IMG/VR virus record: IMGVR_UViG_3300022413_000017
Location: 1 to 44,833 of that record
Source of the DNA: a virus
Strand: one strand, 5' to 3'
DNA: 44,833 nucleotides
In this document: one piece after another, positions 31,987 to 38,340 of the stretch
Position numbering within the stretch: the stretch's first letter is position 1
How the letters are laid out: each line of letters starts with the position of its first letter
Position numbers and translations under genes: made by a program
Notes under the pieces: generated by a model
Databases searched by the model: none
Told to the model about the DNA's origin: nothing
What the model saw: only the letters and a program-made list of their open reading frames with translations

Positions 31987-32426
31987 TCCAGGTCCTGGTT
32001 CTCGGCCCGGGTCTGCAACCTGATCAAGGTGAACTCGTTGTCCACCACACCCTGCATGTAGGCCGACCTCTCCTCATCGGTGAAGTGGAGGTGGGTGCCC
32101 ATGGGCTCGCCAACGATCCAGGCGACGTCCTCCTTCTCCTTGCAGCACCCACGGGGACCAGCGGGCAGGGGCTGGAAGTACACCACCTGGCCATGGGCCC
32201 AGTCCTCTTCGGCGTAGTGCAGTGTCGGCCCATCGGGGTCCTTGGAGTCCCGCACCACCACGGTCCCGTCGCTGGGGTGGGCGGTGGCCTCGACGCAAGA
32301 GTTCGTGCTGCACGAGGCGGTCGACTTGCGCCACTGGGCGGCAACGCACTGCCCCCCAGCGGAGTAGGAGCTCGTGAGCCATCGTTGGTTGGTTGGTCGG
32401 CGTTGGTCGGTTGGTCGGCGTTCCAT
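31983..32426 (-). CDS. DUF397-domain protein (actinobacterial regulator family)
   Basis: The product has 147 residues. Residues 32-67 (WRKSTASCSTNSCVEA....TVVVRDSKDPDGP) match the DUF397 (PF04149) signature 'W-R-K-S-S-x-S .. C-V-E-V-A .. V-A-V-R-D-S-K-D-P-D-G-P'. A partial second copy precedes it (W16-LTSSYSAGGQCVAA). The usual domain end ('L-x-F-T .. W .. F-x-x-G-V-x-x-x-E-F') appears twice too: LHYAEEDW directly after, and LHFTDEERSAYMQGVVDNEF (113-132) after a ~40-residue insertion with GCCKEK. DUF397 proteins usually partner XRE-type regulators in Streptomyces; no such regulator is encoded here. The N-terminus comes from an 18-bp DNA repeat. The gene is coupled to terL. Confidence 0.75.
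   Translation of the reverse strand: MERRPTDQRRPTNQRWLTSSYSAGGQCVAAQWRKSTASCSTNSCVEATAHPSDGTVVVRDSKDPDGPTLHYAEEDWAHGQVVYFQPLPAGPRGCCKEKEDVAWIVGEPMGTHLHFTDEERSAYMQGVVDNEFTLIRLQTRAENQDLE
32384..32425. repeat. short tandem repeat at the start of the DUF397 gene
   Basis: GGTTGGTCGGCGTT occurs twice with an 18-bp period within a run of TTGGT units. In the minus-strand reading it encodes RRPTDQR/RRPTNQR. This looks like a recent slippage expansion of the 5' end. Confidence 0.55.
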
Positions 32427-32428
32427 AC

Positions 32429-32650
32429 CTACATCCTGTCAGGTCTGTCGGGGGGTGCGGTCGGCGCTGGTCCCACTGTGACCTCGTGGTACGTGGCCCA
32501 GGTGACCGGGAGCCCATCCCGCATCCGAGGGCCGTCGAAGTAGACCACGCTGTCGTCATGCCGGACCGGCGCTCGGGCCACGCCGAGGTAGTCGCCGGTC
32601 CGGTCGTTGTATAGGTGTGAGCCCTTCTTGATGTCACGTTTCCTGGCCAT
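32429..32650 (-). CDS. small hypothetical protein
   Basis: The product is 73 residues from the ATG preceded by GGAGGACC. It starts basic (MARKRDIKKGSHLYNDRTGDYLGVA) and continues with beta-like segments (SVVYFDGPRMRDGLPVTWATYHEVTVGP) and a Pro-rich end. The pattern suggests a small KOW/SH3-like barrel, but I do not recognise it. It lies just upstream of the DUF397 gene. Confidence 0.55.
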   Translation of the reverse strand: MARKRDIKKGSHLYNDRTGDYLGVARAPVRHDDSVVYFDGPRMRDGLPVTWATYHEVTVGPAPTAPPDRPDRM

Positions 32651-32677
32651 GGTCCTCCAGTGCTGCATACGGTGCGC

Positions 32678-32881
32678 TCACCACTCAACATCCCCTGCTA
32701 TCGATGTGCCATACTCCGAACCCTCAGATTCGGCCCACTCGAATGCTTCCCGCACCGTCGGGAACCGGCGATCAGTTACCGTCGGCACGGGTTCTGAGTT
32801 GTCGGAGGCGAAGCCCATGAGGGCGCAGTAGCCGATGCCTGATGGGTGGTTGCACACCACGTAGTAGTTGTCTTCGCTCAC
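32678..32881 (-). CDS. small hypothetical protein
   Basis: The product is 67 residues from a GTG overlapping the upstream stop (GTGA). The longer open frame is not used because it would overlap the coupled gene. The sequence YYVVCNHPSGIGYCALMGFASDNSEPVPTVTDRRFPTVREAFEWAESEGSEYG is a beta-beta-alpha arrangement with an acidic C-terminal helix. The function is unknown. Confidence 0.6.
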   Translation of the reverse strand: MSEDNYYVVCNHPSGIGYCALMGFASDNSEPVPTVTDRRFPTVREAFEWAESEGSEYGTSIAGDVEW

Positions 32882-33210
32882 GGTGCGTTGGTCTTCAATA
32901 GTCGTTCGATGACATCGGCAGCTCTCGCCATGGTCGGCAGAGCAAGCTCTCTCATCACGTCGGCAGCGGCAGCGTCCTTGGCCCTCAGGTGTTCGGGTGG
33001 TGTCGGGAACACTGATTCGGGGTAGGCCCGTTCGTAGTTGCGGAGCAGCTCGACCATGCGCTCGGCCTGGTCGAGCAGTCGGCTTCGGGCCCTCACTGTT
33101 TCGAGGGCTTCGGCCCACACTTGGGCTGGTGGTTTCGGGATGGCGATGTCGGGGAGGCCCAGGGCATCCCGCAGCTCTCGCACCATCTCTCGGGGGTCCG
33201 GGTCAGTCAT
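32878..33210 (-). CDS. helical hypothetical protein near terL
   Basis: The product is 110 residues from the ATG overlapping the stop of the 29-residue ORF upstream. The frame stays open to 33342 through a poly-Lys reading of the GAA repeat, which is probably not used. The chain is mostly helix (REMVRELRDALGLPDIAIPK, VWAEALETVRARSRLLDQAERMVELLRNYERAYPESVFP, AAAADVMRELALPTMARAADVIERLLK). A small terminase role is conceivable from position but no HTH is seen. Confidence 0.6.
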   Translation of the reverse strand: MTDPDPREMVRELRDALGLPDIAIPKPPAQVWAEALETVRARSRLLDQAERMVELLRNYERAYPESVFPTPPEHLRAKDAAAADVMRELALPTMARAADVIERLLKTNAP

Positions 33211-33296
33211 GGGTTCCACGGTGGGGGTGGTGACGGCACGGGCGGAGCGGGCGGGTCTGATGGGGGCATGGGCTGCCCGGGGCCTTTGCTGCTCAT
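33207..33296 (-). CDS. 29-residue proline-rich peptide ORF
   Basis: Its ATG overlaps the upstream stop (ATGA) and its TGA overlaps the downstream ATG, so a ribosome could pass through all three genes. The sequence is MSSKGPGQPMPPSDPPAPPV plus a Pro-rich end, with 14 prolines in all. It may be only a coupling device or a proline-rich pause element. Confidence 0.35.
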   Translation of the reverse strand: MSSKGPGQPMPPSDPPAPPVPSPPPPWNP

Positions 33297-33616
33297 CGCT
33301 GCTCTTCTTCTTCTTCTTCTTCTTCTGGGGGTTCGCTGGCAAGGATCAGGTCCTCGAGCTCGCCCAGGTGCTGGTACGTCTGGCGCAGTTTGGTCCTGGC
33401 GTAGGCCCACTCCGAGCCCGGGGCACTGATCCGCACCCGTTGGCCCTTGGGGTCGACGTCGTTGGCCTCGCAGTAGCGCAGGTAGTTGGCGTCAACCCTG
33501 AGGATCTCATCGAGCAACGTCACCTGCAGGGAACGAAGCTCCCTCAGTAGATCGCTCTTCTTGGGCGATGTGAGCAGTTGCAGGGGTGGCAGTGTGGGTG
33601 AACGTTTGTTCGTCAC
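33293..33616 (-). CDS. hypothetical helical protein with poly-Glu tail
   Basis: The product is 107 residues from a GTG with AAGGAACGTCA upstream. The body is helical (KKSDLLRELRSLQVTLLDEILRVDANYLRYCEANDVDPKGQRVRISAPGSEWAYARTKLRQTYQHLGELEDLILA). The end is eight glutamates encoded by a GAA/GAG triplet run (CTT/TTC on the plus strand, 33300-33326). It is the first gene of the minus-strand operon, just inside the divergent intergenic region. An HTH-lacking small terminase or a regulator are guesses only. Confidence 0.6.
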   Translation of the reverse strand: MTNKRSPTLPPLQLLTSPKKSDLLRELRSLQVTLLDEILRVDANYLRYCEANDVDPKGQRVRISAPGSEWAYARTKLRQTYQHLGELEDLILASEPPEEEEEEEEQR

Positions 33617-33768
33617 TGACGTTCCTTCCGCTTAGCCCGGGTAAAGATACCTACGGGATGAGAGTCATTGTAGCGGGAGGGGTGGTGGGAGTGGTGTCTG
33701 TCGCCACAGCGATTTGTCGGGGGTGGGCTAGGTAGTTGTGCCTAGTCCGGTTGGAAGGGTGTTTGGTC

Positions 33769-33796
33769 GGGGTGGGTGATTGGGGTGTGGGAGGGG
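33769..33796 (+). other. G-quadruplex motif
   Basis: Five G-runs occur in 28 bp: GGGG (33769), GGG (33774), GGGG (33782), GGG (33789) and GGGG (33793), with loops of 1-5 nt. This satisfies the standard G4 pattern on the plus strand. Confidence 0.6.
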
Positions 33797-33849
33797 TTAG
33801 GTCTGCGGTGGGGGCCAAACAACCATATAGACGGTGGGGGAGGGCGCAA

Positions 33850-33865
33850 GGGGGGTGTGCCCCCC
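33850..33865. repeat. 6-bp G/C hairpin
   Basis: GGGGGG (33850-33855) and CCCCCC (33860-33865) flank TGTG. It could act as a terminator for leftward or rightward readthrough, or as part of an origin structure. Confidence 0.45.
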
Positions 33866-33898
33866 CACCCCTAGTCACCTGCCTAGGTTTCAACTTTC

Positions 33899-33917
33899 TT
33901 GAGTCCGATCGACTCAA
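33899..33917. promoter_or_regulatory. operator-like palindrome TTGAGTC-n5-GACTCAA
   Basis: Perfect 7-bp arms flank CGATC in the middle of the divergent region. The symmetry and size fit a dimeric regulator or initiator binding site. Confidence 0.45.
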
Positions 33918-33969
33918 CTCGCCGCCGGTCGCCCCCCTCCGCCGATCGCCGCCGGTCCCCCTGGCCGAT

Positions 33970-33990
33970 CGCCGCTCGCCGCTCGCCGCT
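33970..33990. repeat. tandem CGCCGCT x 3
   Basis: There are three perfect consecutive copies of a 7-mer, in a wider run of related GCCGATCGCCGCCGG sequence. Short iterons of this kind occur in replication origins, but simple GC-rich slippage is an alternative. Confidence 0.45.
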
Positions 33991-34128
33991 CACCCCCCGC
34001 CGGCGGCCCCCGACTGTAACCGTTCTGTAACCGAACCGTCGCCACCGTAACAATTGGGCGTGAGACAATGAGAGCGTAGCTCGCTACGGGCTGCACGGTT
34101 CGGACCAACGGACCGCACTTCACACACG

Positions 34129-34140
34129 AGGACCAACACC
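34129..34140 (+). promoter_or_regulatory. conserved leader AGGACCAACACC of the first early gene
   Basis: AGGA lies 8 nt before the ATG at 34141. The 12-mer is identical to the end of the leaders at 6522-6533 and 37132-37143. Confidence 0.7.
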
Positions 34141-34425
34141 ATGCGCATCGCACCACCCCACCATTCCCCCCTCCTGGCTCCCACACCGCCGGCCAACACA
34201 CTCACGCACCCCACGTATGCCATCTTCCCCACGCCGTGGTACGCCAACGGCGCACAGGCCAGGACTCACCTCTACTTCGCCGACGACCAGACGACCGCCT
34301 GTGGCCACGCCAGAGGCAACGCCAGGATTCTCGACCACCACCACACAACAGGCACCGGCGAGCCCATCGACCAGGCACACGCACCCCGAGTCGTGACCTG
34401 CAGCCTCTGCCGGCGGTGGCTGTGA
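34141..34425 (+). CDS. hypothetical early protein with Cys/His cluster
   Basis: The product has 94 residues and is the first gene of the rightward operon. The N-terminal third is Pro-rich (PPHHSPLLAPTPPANTLTHPTY). The rest holds TTACGHARGN, a His run (DHHHTTG) and a terminal VTCSLCRRWL, so a zinc site C/H..C-x2-C is likely. The family is not recognised. Its stop is shared with the next gene (TGATG). Confidence 0.6.
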   Translation: MRIAPPHHSPLLAPTPPANTLTHPTYAIFPTPWYANGAQARTHLYFADDQTTACGHARGNARILDHHHTTGTGEPIDQAHAPRVVTCSLCRRWL

Positions 34426-34595
34426 TGTACAGCATCCGGGTCACACGCCACTCAGACGGCGCCGAGTGGCAGCTAGGCCACGACTACAACTTCGACACCT
34501 TCGACGGCGCCTTCGGCGAAGTCGACTACCTAACGGCCTCCTACGGCCATCGATGCAGCTTCACTGTCGTGCCGAGCCAGGAGCCGAAGCGATGA
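34425..34595 (+). CDS. small hypothetical protein
   Basis: The product is 56 residues (MYSIRVTRHSDGAEWQLGHD...), apparently a small beta-alpha-beta protein (SIRVTRHSDG..FDGAFGEVDYLTASYGHRCSFTVV). The start is ATG 34425, overlapping the previous stop by one base; GTG 34422 is an alternative. The stop overlaps the next ATG. The function is unknown. Confidence 0.5.
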   Translation: MYSIRVTRHSDGAEWQLGHDYNFDTFDGAFGEVDYLTASYGHRCSFTVVPSQEPKR

Positions 34596-34765
34596 CCAGC
34601 CGCTACCAGGCCGCCCCAGTGCACCTTCGGCACCGGCCAGCTGCCAACCCCGAACTACTGACCATCGTGACCGTCACCCCCCGGCGAGCCAAGGCACTGC
34701 TCAACGCTCACCCCGACCGCTACTCCCCCCTGTCCACACGCAAGCTTAGGAGCACCACACCATGA
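34592..34765 (+). CDS. small basic hypothetical protein
   Basis: The product has 57 residues with many Arg, Pro and His residues. ATGA overlaps occur at both ends. The segment LTIVTVTPRRAKALLNAHPDRYSPLSTRKLR is a beta strand followed by a helix. It has no known family. Confidence 0.5.
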   Translation: MTSRYQAAPVHLRHRPAANPELLTIVTVTPRRAKALLNAHPDRYSPLSTRKLRSTTP

Positions 34766-35022
34766 CCACCGCTCACACACACTACGGCCGCACCATGGCC
34801 GACATCCCCGACGACCCAACGGGCTACCTACGAAACCACTTCGACCACTGGGCCCGGCGAACCACCGCCGAACCGAGGCCCATCCCCGACACGTGGGATG
34901 AGCTCGACGTCGAGACCTTCTGGCACTGGTGCGCCGAACGATTCGACCGCACCCCCATCAACACAAGCTGGCCAGAACTACTGCAGACCTACCAACAGCA
35001 AACGGAGGACCACACACCATGA
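34762..35022 (+). CDS. small acidic hypothetical protein
   Basis: The product has 86 residues, Trp-rich and acidic (GYLRNHFDHWARRTTAEPRPIPDTWDELDVETFWHWCAERFDRTPINTSWPELLQTYQQQ). It looks like a small helical protein. It is coupled upstream and downstream by ATGA overlaps, and a GGAGGACC leader for the following gene lies inside its end. Confidence 0.55.
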   Translation: MTTAHTHYGRTMADIPDDPTGYLRNHFDHWARRTTAEPRPIPDTWDELDVETFWHWCAERFDRTPINTSWPELLQTYQQQTEDHTP

Positions 35023-35483
35023 CCAGCAACAGCGGCAACGTGACCAACATCCGAGAGCCAGGGCGACGCAAGGCCAAGGCCGAGCGGGCTCGCCGCTCAG
35101 CCGACGACCGAGCTCACACCTTCACCACACAGGAGGATCAGCTCCGGTTCACTCGCCATGCCGACGGCACCGTGTCCCTGCGCCTGCCCTACCGGCGGGC
35201 CAAGGACCTGTTGCAGAGCGCTGAACACCATGCTCTCTGTTCGCAGATTCCGCACAACACCATGTCACTCGACGACCGGCAGAGGTTCAACGAACAGATC
35301 CCCCTGCGCCAGGCGGAAGAGTACAGCTGGGCCGCTGCACTGGCCAAGCTCATCGACACGGTGAACGGGCGCAACACTGGCGACCTGTTCGGCGATGCCG
35401 ATCACCGAGCATGGACCATCGATCGATGGAACCGCATCCGATCCGAGCACCCCGACAACCGATACGGAGGCTACTCCCTGTGA
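35019..35483 (+). CDS. hypothetical protein
   Basis: The product is 154 residues from the ATG behind GGAGGACCACACACC. The N-terminal 35 residues are strongly basic (REPGRRKAKAERARRSADDR), suggesting nucleic-acid binding or a flexible tail. The remainder (LRFTRHADGTVSLRLPYRRAKDLLQSAEHHALC..YSWAAALAKLIDTVNGRN) is a mixed alpha/beta body. It has no recognised family. Confidence 0.6.
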   Translation: MTSNSGNVTNIREPGRRKAKAERARRSADDRAHTFTTQEDQLRFTRHADGTVSLRLPYRRAKDLLQSAEHHALCSQIPHNTMSLDDRQRFNEQIPLRQAEEYSWAAALAKLIDTVNGRNTGDLFGDADHRAWTIDRWNRIRSEHPDNRYGGYSL

Positions 35484-35629
35484 CCACCACCGACCAGCAA
35501 CACTGCGTCCGATGCGGCAAGGTCCTCGACCCTGCCAAGGACCCTGGCGCACCCCTACTCAAGCGATGCGCCGACTGTTTCACCTCCCGGACCAACCCTT
35601 GGGATGACCTACCTAGGTGGGACTGGTGA
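35480..35629 (+). CDS. 49-residue zinc-ribbon protein
   Basis: It starts at the GTG overlapping the previous stop. C-x2-C pairs at HCVRCGK and RCADC, 17 residues apart, form a zinc ribbon. The tail (TNPWDDLPRWDW) is Trp-rich. Small zinc ribbons of this type are common in actinophage early regions and may bind DNA, RNA polymerase or other proteins; the target is unknown. Confidence 0.6.
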   Translation: MTTTDQQHCVRCGKVLDPAKDPGAPLLKRCADCFTSRTNPWDDLPRWDW

Positions 35630-35814
35630 CCAACCGACCTTGCCCCGACGACAAGGCCCCGCCACCCCGCACCGTCACGGTGACCGTGCGATGGGACCGC
35701 CGACACGAGGAAGGCCACGATCTCACGCTGGCCGATGCCATCGCCATGGTGTACCAACACATGCGGCACCCCGACTACGACCACCTGACCATAGAGATGG
35801 GAAACCAGGACTGA
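35626..35814 (+). CDS. small hypothetical protein
   Basis: The product is 62 residues from the GTG overlapping the previous stop. The layout is a beta strand (RTVTVTVRWD), a helix (LTLADAIAMVYQHMRH) and a beta strand (HLTIEM), consistent with a compact fold. The function is unknown. Confidence 0.5.
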   Translation: MTNRPCPDDKAPPPRTVTVTVRWDRRHEEGHDLTLADAIAMVYQHMRHPDYDHLTIEMGNQD

Positions 35815-35900
35815 ACTGATCAGCGTGGCCGGCCGGACCCCACCCCGGAGCCGACCGGTCACGGTGCGCAGATAGCCCACCATCAAGAGAGGACCAAACC

Positions 35901-37055
35901 ATGACCACTGAAGCCAACACCTACCGCAACGTCACCCTTGACCAGCTCGCCGACCAGCTCAGCTACCGGGCCGAGCGATCGAAGGACTACGTCGTGCCGG
36001 CGTCCAAGCTGCACGCCAACGGTGGCCGGATCGAGATCGCCGGTCACGCTGAGGTCAACCCCTCACCCACCATGCTTGGCACCATGGGCCAGCGGCTCAG
36101 CATCCCGACCAAGTACATCAAGACGGTGCACGCCCGAGCCACCGAGACCCCCGAGGACAACGACGACCGGGGCCGACAGGTCGCCGCTCACTACCGGCGA
36201 GCCTTCGATGAGATGGTGAATGCCAGCCTGGCCGACACCGACCGCAAGTTCATGGTGCGCACGTATGAGAGCGGCAAGGGCACCGACTACGGGCGGGCCA
36301 TGCTGTCGGACAAGTTCAAGACCATCGACAACTGGGACGTGATCGCTGCCATGATCTCCGGCGTCGAGCAGGCCGGCGTCGATGTCGAGGTCGAGGGCTG
36401 CGACCTGGACGACCGCAACATGCGACTCCGCCTCTCGTGCCCGCAGGTCTACGTCATGGCGGAGGAGTTCCTCAAGGGGTACCGCAATCCCTTTGACCCC
36501 AGTCACACGGGCTACAACCAGGGTGAGGAGCCGATCATCTTCGCCGGGTTCGAGATGCGCAACTCTGAGACTGGGTTCGGTGCCTACTCCACGCAGCCCC
36601 GGTTCAAGATCAAGATCTGCCAGAACGGATTGGTGATCACCGAGGACGTGATGCGAGAGGTGCACGTCGGCACCCGACAGGCGGAGGGCCAGGTCACCTG
36701 GTCCGACGACACTCGCAAGACCGTCGTTGAACTGATCGGCAAGCAGACACGAGACGCCGTCACCCACTTCCTCAATGTTGAGTATCTGCAGGCATCGGTC
36801 GACAAGCTCACCGCCCTGGCGGGAGGCCAGGTCGATGACGTCGAGGGCACGATCCAGGTCGTGGCCAAGCAGTACTCGTTCACCGATGAGGAGCGGGCCG
36901 GCATCTTGAATCGATTCATCAAGGGAGGCCAGCTCACCTCCGGAGGTGTGGCCAACGCCATCACGGCTCACGCCCAGGACGTGGAGGACCCCGAGCGAGC
37001 TGCCGAGCTGGAGGCGGTGGCCGTGCCGGCCATGCGCACCGCACTGGCGGCCTGA
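35901..37055 (+). CDS. DUF932-like phage/plasmid protein
   Basis: The product is 384 residues behind AGAGGACCAAACC. KFMVRTYESGKGTDYGRAMLSDKFKTIDNWDVI matches the DUF932 pattern 'R-A-x-L-S-D-x-Y/F-x-x-I-D-N', and the segments before (LSIPTKYIKT) and after (PIIFAGFEMRNSETGFGAYSTQPRFKIKICQNGLVI) also fit. DUF932 proteins are widespread on phages and plasmids; their activity is not established. A strong hairpin after the stop may separate this gene from the next. Confidence 0.75.
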   Translation: MTTEANTYRNVTLDQLADQLSYRAERSKDYVVPASKLHANGGRIEIAGHAEVNPSPTMLGTMGQRLSIPTKYIKTVHARATETPEDNDDRGRQVAAHYRRAFDEMVNASLADTDRKFMVRTYESGKGTDYGRAMLSDKFKTIDNWDVIAAMISGVEQAGVDVEVEGCDLDDRNMRLRLSCPQVYVMAEEFLKGYRNPFDPSHTGYNQGEEPIIFAGFEMRNSETGFGAYSTQPRFKIKICQNGLVITEDVMREVHVGTRQAEGQVTWSDDTRKTVVELIGKQTRDAVTHFLNVEYLQASVDKLTALAGGQVDDVEGTIQVVAKQYSFTDEERAGILNRFIKGGQLTSGGVANAITAHAQDVEDPERAAELEAVAVPAMRTALAA

Positions 37056-37062
37056 TCAGCGG

Positions 37063-37094
37063 GGCCTGCCTCAGTACAGCGGCTGGGGCAGGCC
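37063..37094 (+). terminator. hairpin after the DUF932-like gene
   Basis: GGCCTGCC (37063-37070) pairs perfectly with GGCAGGCC (37087-37094); inside, CAG/CTG adds three more pairs after one mismatch. No U-tract follows, so it may be an attenuator or an mRNA-stabilising end. Confidence 0.6.
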
Positions 37095-37143
37095 ACGGTG
37101 GGCAGAGCGCACACCAACAACCATGAGAAAGAGGACCAACACC

Positions 37144-37467
37144 ATGCTTCAGGACCTGAGCTCCCGAATCATCAACGCCGTCATGACCGGCGACATCACC
37201 GCCGAACAGGGTGAGACCCTGCTCGATGTGCACATGCGAGTGACGCAGAGCTCCACGTTCACGTGCCCCATCACCGGAGAGTTGCTCGACTCCCGCACCT
37301 CCCACCTGCTGGAGGTGCGACCCTCCCCCGAGCACGACTCGGTGATGGTGGTCGTGTCACCTCGAGCCGATGACGACACCATCAACGCCCGGCTGCACGA
37401 GAACCTTGGCGAGGACGTGACCTTCACCCGCACCGACCCCGCCCCCATCTGGAAGGAGATCAACTAA
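37144..37467 (+). CDS. hypothetical early protein
   Basis: The product is 107 residues from the ATG behind GAGGACCAACACC; the frame is open upstream only as overlap. The N-terminal helix (SSRIINAVMTGDITAEQGETLLDVHMRV) is followed by FTCPITGELLDSRTSHLLEV, a beta hairpin with one Cys, and an acidic region. The pattern 'C-P-x-T-G-x-x-L-D-x-R-x-x' is typical of small phage proteins but I cannot name the family. Confidence 0.6.
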   Translation: MLQDLSSRIINAVMTGDITAEQGETLLDVHMRVTQSSTFTCPITGELLDSRTSHLLEVRPSPEHDSVMVVVSPRADDDTINARLHENLGEDVTFTRTDPAPIWKEIN

Positions 37468-37658
37468 TGAGCCGACCGACCATCGAAGAGGGTGGCGGTA
37501 TCACTCACACCCTCTTCAACTTCTACTGCCCCGACTGTTGTGTGATGGGGCCCACCTACCGGGTCAAGGACAACGCAATCGGAGACCTGGAAGCACACGA
37601 GTGCCCACCCCGACAGTGGCGGTGGGATGAGACCAAGCAGAGAGCGGACCAAGCATGA
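37467..37658 (+). CDS. small zinc-binding protein
   Basis: The product has 63 residues. Metal ligands are likely Y-C-P-D-C-C near residue 20 and H44-E-C near residue 45. The start overlaps the previous stop by one base (TAATG) and the end is coupled to the next gene. The function is unknown. Confidence 0.55.
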   Translation: MSRPTIEEGGGITHTLFNFYCPDCCVMGPTYRVKDNAIGDLEAHECPPRQWRWDETKQRADQA

Positions 37659-37870
37659 CTAACTACCTGACCAAACGACAGATGTCCACGTACAAGGGCC
37701 GACTGACCCGGGCCCAGAAGAAGGGACCGCAAGCCGTGCACGACACGGTGGTGCAGACCTTCAGGGAGTGGGACCAGGGGGACTACGCCTGGCCCGACGC
37801 CTGGCACACCTGGAACATCGCCTACCAAGACGCCTGCCTCCAGCTGGGCATCCAGCCCACCTGCTACTAG
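37655..37870 (+). CDS. small hypothetical protein
   Basis: The product has 71 residues and is helical and basic at the start (LTKRQMSTYKGRLTRAQKKGPQAVHDTVVQTFREWDQG), then Trp-rich (AWPDAWHTWNIAYQDACLQLG). The ATG overlaps the previous stop. A degenerate leader, AGCGGACCAAGC, precedes it. Confidence 0.55.
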   Translation: MTNYLTKRQMSTYKGRLTRAQKKGPQAVHDTVVQTFREWDQGDYAWPDAWHTWNIAYQDACLQLGIQPTCY

Positions 37871-37902
37871 CCCGCAACCACCAACAAGAAAGAGGACCAA
37901 CA

Positions 37903-38340
37903 ATGGGAACCCGAAGCATCACCAAGATCCACGACAACTACTGGGGCAACGACTCCACCCCGCCGATCGTCGTCGCCATGTACCGGCAGTTCGACGGCTA
38001 CCCCGAGGGTCACGGCTTGGAGCTGGCCCACTGGCTCCGCACCAAGCAGATCGTGAACGGCATCCCCGTCGGTGCCGACACCACCAACATGGCCAACGGT
38101 GCCGGCTGCCTTGCCGCCCAGATGGTGGCGCACTTCAAGATGGCTCTATACCACCAGGTCGGAGGCGTCTACATCTACCCCACCGATGCCGACCGGGAGG
38201 AGTACAACTACGACATCACCGTTAACCCACGGGGGCAAGGCATCACGCTGCGAGTCACCAACTACTACGCAGACGAGAAGTTCAACGGGACGCCGGCCGA
38301 GTTCGTGGCCAAGTACGGAGAGGGGGAGGAGGGGTCATGA
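37903..38340 (+). CDS. conserved 'MGTRS' phage protein of unknown function
   Basis: The product has 145 residues. MGTRSITKIHDNYWGND..IVVAMYRQFDGYPEGHGLELAHWL...IVNGIPVG....MANGAGCLAAQMVAHFK...GGVYIYP closely follows a family found in many phages, always with 'MYRQxDGYPxGHG' and 'NGxGCLAAQ'. No activity is known to me. The conserved leader AGAGGACCAACA precedes the ATG. It is coupled to the glycosylase-like gene. Confidence 0.75.
   Translation: MGTRSITKIHDNYWGNDSTPPIVVAMYRQFDGYPEGHGLELAHWLRTKQIVNGIPVGADTTNMANGAGCLAAQMVAHFKMALYHQVGGVYIYPTDADREEYNYDITVNPRGQGITLRVTNYYADEKFNGTPAEFVAKYGEGEEGS

Larger units (their letters stand above)
33617..34140. other. divergent non-coding region; candidate origin and promoter hub
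   Basis: This 524-bp stretch separates the minus-strand capsid/packaging operon from the plus-strand early operon. The left part is G-rich on the plus strand and the right part C-rich, a sharp local skew switch. It holds a G-quadruplex motif, two GC hairpins, the palindrome at 33899-33917, a 3 x 7-bp tandem repeat, and two CTGTAACCG direct repeats 11 bp apart (34014-34022, 34025-34033). CGTAGC-TC-GCTACG lies at 34075-34088. TACAAT (minus strand, 33667-33672) and GACAAT (plus, 34064-34069) could be -10 boxes, but matching -35 boxes are poor. The ORFs inside are compositionally aberrant and rejected. Confidence 0.55.

Noticed and set aside
33300-33326. CTT/TTC triplet run as a microsatellite artefact or CRISPR-like repeat
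   Set aside because: It is a coding poly-Glu tract on the minus strand; there are no spacers and no array.
33736-34050. Plus-strand 104-codon frame in the divergent region (and a minus-strand frame at 33651-33917)
   Set aside because: Composition is extreme (Pro/Arg/Gly), there is no ribosome site, and it crosses the palindrome and G4 motifs. Non-coding is more likely.
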